DNA of 64,000 bases, taken from NCBI GenBank assembly GCA_017163975.1, contig JAFFSR010000248.1, positions 434,001 to 498,000 on the forward strand, given 5' to 3'. The stretch is from Anastatus disparis. Taxonomy: Eukaryota; Arthropoda; Insecta; Hymenoptera; Eupelmidae. Both the position numbers and the translations under genes were made by a program. The notes under the pieces were generated by a model, which saw nothing but the letters and a program-made list of their open reading frames with translations, did no database searches and was not told where the DNA came from. This document shows positions 56,390-64,000 of this stretch, piece by piece; position 1 is the stretch's first letter; the number at the start of each line of letters is the position of its first letter.

Positions 56390-58370
56390 AATAATGGTTC
56401 TCACATAGTATGGAAGATTTCACTGAAATATTTCGAATTATTCCACTGGAATATTCCAATGGAACCTTTCATGCAGATTATTAAAAGTCTTCACGGAATA
56501 TTTCAGAATATTCCACTAGAATCTTCCATTGAAAGCTTCCAGGAATATTTCAGGAATATTTCAAAGGAATGTTCGAAAACTTTTTCAAAATATTCCATGT
56601 AATATTCACAAAAAATTTCTGAAATATTTCATAAAATATTCCATGTAATGTTTATCAATATTCCAGTAAACTAATTCATGAAAGATTCCAGAAAGATTCC
56701 AGAAACATTTCGCTGGAAGATTCCGATAAACTTTAAAATCGTACAGCGGATAATTACATAAATCTTTCAGAACTGGTCAACTAAATATTCGACAGAAAGA
56801 TTTAAGTAAACTTCCAGTGAAATATTTCATGAAAGATTTCAGAAAGATTCCATAAACGTTTCACTGGAAGATTTCAAAAAACTTCAAAATCGTACAGCGA
56901 AATATTAGATAAATCTTCTATAAATATTCCACGAAACATTTCACAGGAAGATTAAAGTAATCTTCCGATGAAATATTTCATGAAAGATTTCAGGAAGATT
57001 TCAAAAAACATTAAAATTGTACAGCGGAATATTACATAAATCTTCCATAAATATTCCACGAAATGTTCTACAGAAATATTCAAGTAACCTTCCAGTGGAA
57101 TATTTTATGAAAGATTTCAGAAAGAATCCATAAACATTTCACTGGAAAATTCCAAAAAACTTTCAAATCGTACAGTGGAATATAAAATAAATCTTCCATA
57201 AATAGTCAACGAAATATTCCGCAAAAAGATTTAAGTAATCTTCCAGTGGAATATTTCATTAAAGATTTCAGAAAGATTCCAAAAACATTTCAATGGAAGA
57301 TTCCCAAAGACTTTTAAATCGTACAGCGAAATAATACATAAATCTTCCGTAAATATTCCACGAAATATTTTACGCAAAGATTACAGTAATCTTCCAGTAA
57401 AATATTGTTTGAAAGATTCTAGAATGATTCCATGAAGTTTTCGTTGGAAGATTGCGCGGAACGTTACAGGAGGTTTCCAGTGACGCCGATAAGGGGATGT
57501 TTGTTAAATGGGAGTTTTATTCCCAAGCGGTTAAAAGATACCTCACTTATTATAAAAGCGAAAGGGTATCAGCACTTTGATGTGCACAGTAGAAGTGAAT
57601 ATTTAAATGCGATTTTATAACTTAATGTTTATGCATGCGTATATGTATTGATGTATAAGTGTAATGTGTTATTATATAATATATATATCATCCCCTCACA
57701 GCATTTCACATTTTCCAAAAATCTTCCAGGAACACTTTATGAAAGATGAGAGATTACCCAAACCTTCCATGTTTATATTCTTCAAATCTCTCAAGAGTAT
57801 TCCATGGATTATTTGAATGTAGGAAGAATCAAGGACATACGAATATTACAGGAATATTTCACGGAAGATTCCTGAAATATTCCGAATCTTCCGTGACAAT
57901 ATTCTGCGAATCTTCCATAAATATTCCACGGAATATTTTACGATAGATTTCTAAAATCTTCCAGAAATATTTCATGGAATATTTCATGAAAAATTCTTTA
58001 AATCTTTCGTGCACATCCCATGAAAGATTCTTTAGATCTTTCGTTTATATTCCATGAAAGGTTTATAAAATGTATCAAATCTACCGTTCCCATATTCCGG
58101 AAATTTTTAATGAATGTTCCAACGGAATATTTCATGAAATATTCCTGCAAGATTCCTGAAATATTTCAATAAAAGATCTGAGATGTCCTAGATCTTCCAA
58201 TGAAATATTCTTAGAATCTTCCAGCAATATTCCATGGGATATTCCAATGTAGGATGAATCAAGGACATACGAATATTACAGGAATATTCCATGGAAGATT
58301 CCTAAAATATTTCAAATCTTCGCTGCCAATGTTCCAGGAAGCTTCCATAAATATTTCATACTGTGTAGGT
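56390..58370 (+). repeat. 2-kb array of GAATATTC-type repeats with 120-150-bp higher-order units
   Basis: Dense imperfect short repeats (GGAATATTCC, GAAAGATTCC, GAAATATTTCA). A landmark near AATCGTACAGCGG recurs at about 56,739, 56,891, 57,014, 57,167 and 57,316, showing higher-order units of about 122-153 bp. A longer repeat (AATCAAGGACATACGAATAT...) occurs at 57,828 and 58,257. A GC-richer island at 57,440-57,650 interrupts it. Its 62-codon ORF has no support. Confidence 0.8.
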
Positions 58371-58567
58371 TGTTTATTATCATTTATACATTACTTAAAT
58401 GTAGATACTGCAAATAACCATAAATAACTGTAAATAAATTGAATTAATTCAAAATAATTCTGATTTTAGTTCTTTTTACAACAAACTTTTTTTTAATGAA
58501 TAAATATATATATGTATATATGGAACATTTGAACCAACTGGAAGAGCAGAAAAATAAAAATCTCTGA

Positions 58568-59456
58568 AACTCTGGGAATATATCCTGCCTGTTACTCAAA
58601 ATGTGTAATAAAATTTTCAACGATTTAGATTGGGAGGATCAAGAGCCATAAATTCTTGAAATTTGGAAATTTTTCAAAATTTTTGGAAAAGTCATGACTT
58701 GATCATTTTTTTTCCTGAAAATCCTTATATTTTAGAGAGAAATTCATAAGAATACTTTTTGTTGTGAATGAAAAGCAGAGCTAGCATGATTCTTTACAGA
58801 CCCGAATTTTGAAGTTTTCTATTGGTTCTTATATGTATTACATGGTAATTGAAATTACTCATTGCTCCCCATTTCAGGAATTTCTTTTCGCGGGCTTATT
58901 GTCCTCTATTTCACGTCAACTTTAGAATGAATTTTTGATCATGTAAGTCAGAGCCATCAATAAGGAGTTAAAACAGTTTAAAATATATGTTATCATGTAT
59001 GATTAATTTTTATATTGAAAATAAATTAGACATAAAAAATATATATTTTAAACTGTTATAATTTTTTATTGGTGGCTCTTTCTTACACAGTACAAAATTT
59101 ATTTTTAAGTTGATAAAAAAAAGAAGGAAATAAGCCCTCGTAAAGTAATTTCTGAAGTTGCAGACAATGAGTAATTTCAATTACCATGTAACACATGTAA
59201 GAACCAATAGAAAACTTCAAAATTTAGCTCTGTAAAAAATAATGCTAACTCTCCTCTTTATCTAGAACAAGAAGAATTCCCATGAATTTCTCTCTTAAAC
59301 ATCAAGATTTCCAGAAAAAAAAAATGATCAAGTTGGTACTTTTCCAAAAATTTTGAAAATTTCCAAATTTCAAGGATCTATGGCTCTTGATCCTTCAAAT
59401 CTAAATCCTTGAATATTTTTTTACACATTTTGAGTAACAGACATATGCTCAGAGTT
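58568..59456. mobile_element. 0.9-kb inverted-repeat (fold-back) element
   Basis: Arms of about 400 bp match in inverted order: CTGTTACTCAAAATGTG (left) with CACATTTTGAGTAACAG (right), ATCAAGAGCCATA with TATGGCTCTTGAT, and AAAACTTCAAA-type and GAGTAATTTCAATTACCATG segments. The centre near 59,000-59,060 is a TTTAAA palindrome. No coding sequence. Ends are blurred and no target duplication is clear. Confidence 0.7.
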
Positions 59457-59459
59457 TTA

Positions 59460-60022
59460 TTTGACACTCCAACAGACCTCGATTTCGGATTCAGCGACAC
59501 GTAAAACTTGAAGGTGTCCTAATGTTATCAAATAATAAAAGATATTCGTGATTGGACCTTCAAATGACTTTCATACAGATCTTGTAGGCTTAAGCGGACA
59601 TCAAATTTAAATTCAGTAACTCGAGTTATCTATCAGTATCTTCATTTCCTCACTAATAAACATTGATCAATGAGTAATTTGAGAAATAACTATTATTTCC
59701 GGATATGACCTTCCGATGACATTCTAAATTTTTTTTACCTCGAGTGCAATACTATATTCCTATGTAAAATTGAACGCTGAATTGATTTCTGGTGTAAAAA
59801 AATATGTAGGATCTAATTTGAATAAATTAAAATCAATTTTTGAAAATTTTTTATGATATCTCTAGGTTTAAGCCGCCATATTGAAGCCGCCATTTTGGAT
59901 TTTTTTAAATCACCACATTGCAAAAGAAAGTAGAGTGTAAGACGAAAATTTTGAGCTTATATACGATTTTTTGGTGATCTACAATTTTGGACAGAGCCAT
60001 TATCCGTTTGACGTGGATCGAC

Positions 60023-60082
<60 letters not shown>

Positions 60083-60320
60083 ATATATATAAATAATTGC
60101 CGAAAATAATCATTTTTTATCATAATATTATTTTTACAAATTTCATTATTATTGATTTATCATATAACAATTAATTCATAGCATTTTTCATAATTTCTTT
60201 AATTTTTCAGCTTTTCAAGTGAAAAGGCAGTAAATTAAATCAGTTAATATAAAAGCAATTCTTTTGTGAATATCTTTGGAAAAAGTTCATTAAAAATGAA
60301 TGGAAATTCTTAAGAGAATT
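59460..60320. other. No gene seen; TA microsatellite
   Basis: Unannotated AT-rich sequence with a TA run at 60,024-60,073. The left end of the second family-A Helitron probably lies between 60.1 and 60.3 kb. Confidence 0.5.
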
Positions 60321-60333
60321 TTCTTTTTCAATA

Positions 60334-60832
60334 ATGGTTTTGACTGAGGAAGATAAATTGATAGTTAAAAGACGGGGATTGTATAGTGGAATTGCTTTCA
60401 TGTTAACTGATATTCATATATTAGAATTTAATAACATTTCAAACCAGTGCACCTCATTCTACATGCAATTGACTTCACTAATTCAGAGACCACAATATGT
60501 TCATTCAGCACTGATTGATGAAGAATTTATACAGTCATTATTTACCGGAAATTTAGTAAAGAGTCACCGGATTCGTGTGTATTATAATAATAAGGTAATT
60601 CATATATATAGACAGTTTGAATCTTATATATTTACAAGATGAGTATAAGATTTATATAAACAGATTATTTCCAAACAAATCAGAATTAAGCACAGTATTC
60701 GAAACACTGCAATTACAAACGAATAATTATGATTGTAGCATTTTTGCAATGGTTTTTGCTGTTGCAGTACTTTATAATTTAGGTCCATGTTGTTTAAGAT
60801 ATAATATTTCTCAAATGCGATTACGTTTATAA
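60334..60832 (+). pseudogene. Ulp1-like cysteine protease of Helitron A copy 2
   Basis: ATG at 60,334 opens a 102-codon frame with EEFIQSLFTGNLVKSHRIRV. The His of KSH is the likely catalytic His. A one-base frame change near 60,610 leads into DSLNLIYLQDE (catalytic Asp candidate) and NNYDCSIFAMVFAVAVLY (catalytic Cys present; the following Gly is Ser). Stop at 60,830-60,832. Together with the fragment at 2,226 this shows a protease domain of about 165-180 residues upstream of Rep in this family. Confidence 0.6.
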
Positions 60833-61831
60833 AGAATTTTTAAAACGCAAAAAATAAAAATGTTTTCAGTTTTATAAAATTATAATAATGCAAAAATTAA
60901 TTACGATAATCCACCGGATATGATAGAAAGGAGTTTTTGTCATGAGCAAGGTCTTAATCAAATACCATTTAATTTAGATTTCGCCGAGCTTGAAATATTA
61001 TAAAAAAAACTCACAAATGCATTTATTGCTAGAACAAAAAAAGATCATGGAAAGGTATCGTAAACAAAAGAATTTGAATCATGGAACAATTTTGATGAAA
61101 ATTGACAATGACATTTCAGATAGAAATTTTTAAAAACCAGATAATGATATAATGGGAATCGATGACATCCACTTGAATTATAACGATGATGAAATTGGGA
61201 CAGTTGAGATTAAATTAAATGAAGAAAAATAAGAATCAAAAGAAATAGATGAAAAAGAAACTTTATTTGTAACAGAACTTAAGAGCTCGACGAAGCGGCC
61301 ACCTTCTAATAATATTTCCAATCCTAACTTATAAATAAACGATGCGTTTAATCAATTTTTTTTGTTACAAAGTAAAAATTTGTAAGATTATACTTCAGTG
61401 CGGACAACTCAAGAAATCCACCAAAATATTAGACATATAAAGTTATAATAAAAACTTTCAATGTATCGTATTTTAAAGTTAGGTCCATCAAGTTTGATAT
61501 CTAATTTCCAATCCAAGCTCATAAAAAAATAACAAGTCTAAATGATTTTTCATTTTGACAAAAATCATTGTAGTAATATAGCTTTAGTACGGACAAGTCA
61601 TTATATTTGTTTAATTTATTAATTTAAAAAGATACTGATATAATAAAAAAAGCAAAACTTAAGTGATGCAGCTCCGATATCCCGTTAATAGGAAAATGGT
61701 AACAGAAGAATCACATAAATATAAAAAAATTTCAGAAAAAGACATTATTACGGAAATGCGAGAAACAAAAAAGTTATGATAAATTAGAACTAAGACGTGT
61801 TCAAGAAACTTTACATAAGAAAAAAGCTTAT
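60833..61831 (+). other. Decayed linker between protease and Rep
   Basis: Short Helitron-like stretches (PPDMIERSFCHEQGLNQIPF, about 60,912-60,971) broken by stops. The segment near 61,283-61,323 (CCACCTTCTAATAATATTTCC) and the following 61,324-61,700 hold two short related blocks (TAAGATTATACTTCAGTGCGG, TAATATAGCTTTAGTACGG). No intact gene. Confidence 0.45.
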
Positions 61832-62955
61832 ATGAAAATGAAAAAAGGACAACCAAATAAATATAAACAGAAATTAGAAAATACTAAGATAACCAAATGG
61901 CAATTCAAGGAAACAATGAGTACTGATAAATTTAAACAAATACGTGCGAATGGGGCTTTACGTAAGAAAGAAGCTTATATAAAAATTAAAGAAAAACAAC
62001 CGAAAAAATATGAAGAAAAATTAGAAAATGTTAAGTGTAAACGATTGAAAATTGAACCCGATAGTCCACGATCTTTAAAACAAAATTACATTAAATCAAT
62101 AGAACTTTTAAATTATCATGGTAAACCTGACCTTTTTGTAACTATGACCTGTGACCCACATTGGAAAGAAATAACTGAAAACTTGGAAATTTATAAAAAT
62201 GCAATAGATAGACCAGATATTATAACAAGAGTATTTTATCAAAAAGTAGAAGAATTCAAAAATTTAGTAATAAAAAAGGGAATATTAGGAAAATGTATTG
62301 CATATAGTTATGTAATTGAATTTCAAAAACGAGGATTACCACATATGCATATGTTGTTATTCTTAGATAAAAATGATAAATTGGACATTTCCGAAAAAGT
62401 TGATAAAATAATAAGTGCAGAAATCCCAAATAGAGATATTAATCCAAAATTATATAGTATTGTTAAACAATTTATGATACACGGTCCCTGTGGTATGCAA
62501 AATATAAATTGTCCGTGTATGGATAAAAATACGAAACAATGTACGAAAAATTTTCCATAAAAATTTAATAATACAACAACAATTAAATTAAATAGGTATC
62601 CACTATACAAACGCAAAAATGATGGCGTCAAAATTATTTTTGAAAATAAATTTACAGAAAGAATTGCAGATAATGGATTCTTTGTTCCTTATAATCCTTA
62701 CTTATCATTGAAATTTAATGCACACATAAACGTAGAAGTTTGTTCCACTGTACAATGCATTAAATATTTATTCAAATACTGTTATGAAGGTCATGATTGT
62801 GCATACATTGAAATACATGAAGTAAATGTTGATTTTAGATCAGAAAATTAAGACACTTTTGAAAATGACAATAGTGAAAATGTTGAATATGAATATGACA
62901 AAATCAAACAATACATTAATACACGATATTTATGTCCACCTGAAGCAATGCACAG
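61832..62955 (+). pseudogene. Helitron Rep, copy 2
   Basis: Opens with Lys/Gln-rich repeats (KKGQPNKYKQKLENTK and KEKQPKKYEEKLENVK). It then jumps to the Rep core (KPDLFVTMTCDPHWKE, about 62,122) with an intact HUH motif RGLPHMHMLLFL (His codons 62,342-62,344 and 62,348-62,350), the Cys cluster GPCGMQNINCPCMDK and the tyrosine region FKYCYEGHDCAY. Stops at 62,558-62,560 and near 62,849. Confidence 0.8.
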
Positions 62956-64000
62956 ATTATTAGAATATCCTTTACATGTTATTCCACATACTATAAAACG
63001 TCTAAGCGTTCATGAACAGAATCAACAAAACGTATTTTTTAAAGAAGGAAAAGAAGAAATGATCATGCAAAAAAATGTTGAACAACATTAACAGCATATT
63101 TTGAATCGAATAGAGAAGATTTCGAAGCACGAAATTACTTATATTCAGAAATACCAAATTTTTATACATTTGATGAAAAACTGAAAAAGTGGAATAAAAG
63201 AAAAAAAAAGAAAACCAACACTCAGTAGAATGTACTTTGTAAGTCCGAAAGATAGAGAACGTTATTTTATTAGGTTATTACTATTACATGTTAAAGGACC
63301 CACGTCTTTTGAAGCTTTGCGTACTGTTGATGATGTGATGTACAATTCGTTTCATGAGGCAGCTATGGCAAAACAATTAATTAATGAAGATAAAGAATGA
63401 GATAGATGCTTGGAAAAAGCATCTTCAACAGAATTCCCTCATGCTCTTTGTGAATTATTTGCTTTTATTTGCGTTTTTCATAATCCTATAAGTGCACGTA
63501 ATTTATATGAAAAATATAAAGATAAATTTTACCACCCTAAATACGAAAAAATGTAGGTGAAAATCTTGCATTGAATGTTATTAAAAATAATTTACAAGTC
63601 AATGGATTTTCATTAAACGATTTTAATTTACCTAACATAAGCGCATTTATAGAAGAAGATAATAATGAAACAATTTTAAATCATAATAATTATATTCTTA
63701 ATGAATAAGGAATGAAAATAAATTCTTTAAATAATAAACAAAGGCAAATATTCGACTCTACACTAAAAAGTTTAAACAACCAAAGTAAAGAAAAATATAT
63801 TTTTATAGATGGACCGGGTGGAAGTGGAAGAAGTTATTTACTTAACGTTTTAATGGCTTATTTTAAATATCACACCATACATTATTTATGCGTAGCTTTG
63901 ACAGGTATAGCAGCGAATTCATTAGCCGATGGAAGTACTGTGCATACAACATTTAAACTACCGTTAAATATAACTGATTGTACAACTTGTAATGTTAAGC
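62940..64000 (+). pseudogene. Helitron helicase, copy 2 (partial at window edge)
   Basis: Continues PEAMHRLLEYPLHVI, RMYFVSPKDRERYFIRLLLLHVKG, FPHALCELFAFICVFHNP and Walker A DGPGGSGRSYL (about 63,808-63,840). The Walker A Lys is Arg here. Several stops and frameshifts (near 63,091, 63,224, 63,398 and 63,554). The end lies beyond the window. Confidence 0.75.

Larger units (their letters stand above)
60334..64000 (+). mobile_element. Helitron family A, copy 2 (runs off the right edge)
   Basis: Same order as copy 1: Ulp1-like protease, Rep, helicase. It lacks the two MITEs and most of the N-terminal Helitron domain (deleted between about 61.0 and 62.0 kb), and carries its own set of stops and frameshifts. 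It is the natural reference for reading copy 1. Confidence 0.85.

Noticed and set aside
57432..57620. 62-codon ORF in a GC-richer island of the repeat array
   Set aside because: No recognisable domain and flanked by satellite-like sequence. Probably chance.

Overview
The window looks like heterochromatin-like or intergenic DNA from an arthropod, most likely an insect. It is very AT-rich, the coding pieces contain introns, and I find no host gene that I can support. What can be read is almost entirely mobile elements, many inserted inside one another. The insect assignment rests on two points: an envelope gene of the baculovirus-F/errantivirus type at the left edge, and a tRNA-derived SINE of the kind common in insects. 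I cannot name the species.

Layout, left to right. (1) 1-2.2 kb: the 3' end of an errantivirus-like LTR element, with the C-terminal part of env and a probable 3' LTR. (2) 2.2-8.3 kb: a decayed Helitron (family A) carrying a Ulp1-like protease remnant, a Rep and a helicase. It is interrupted by two 664-bp fold-back MITEs with 3-bp TWA target duplications. (3) 8.3-12.1 kb: minisatellites and degenerate repeats, with a 1.4-kb MULE-like fold-back at 9.66-11.07 kb. (4) 12.2-20.7 kb: an 8.5-kb TIR DNA transposon with an intron-containing DDE-type transposase. A second transposon of 4.5 kb, with ~735-bp TIRs and an unrelated DDE-type transposase, sits inside it and itself carries a 276-bp MITE. (5) 20.7-29.9 kb: simple repeats, a non-LTR reverse transcriptase fragment, a palindromic AGATCT-rich array, duplications and AT-rich DNA.

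(6) 30.0-56.2 kb: Helitron family B, an OTU-Rep-helicase fusion with a clear 3' hairpin and CTAG end. It contains a TTAA-flanked MITE, a tailed SINE and, in the middle of the helicase gene, an 18.7-kb LTR retroelement on the minus strand (34.74-53.41 kb). That retroelement is the most interesting object here. It has 2.7-kb LTRs and, in order on its own strand, a 2.4-kb leader, two accessory ORFs, a Gag with seven CCHC zinc knuckles, a gypsy-type Pol with two tandem retropepsin domains, and an envelope gene that resembles chuvirus-type glycoproteins rather than the usual insect baculovirus-F type. Gag is intact, pol has two in-frame TGA codons and env has one in-frame TAA. (7) 56.2-64 kb: a 2-kb array of GAATATTC-like repeats, a 0.9-kb inverted repeat, and a second family-A Helitron that runs off the right edge.

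How the parts relate: the Helitrons, DNA transposons and retroelement are independent parasites. The nesting gives relative ages. Helitron B is older than its MITE, SINE and LTR insertions. The two LTRs of the big element are nearly identical, so it is the youngest large insertion.
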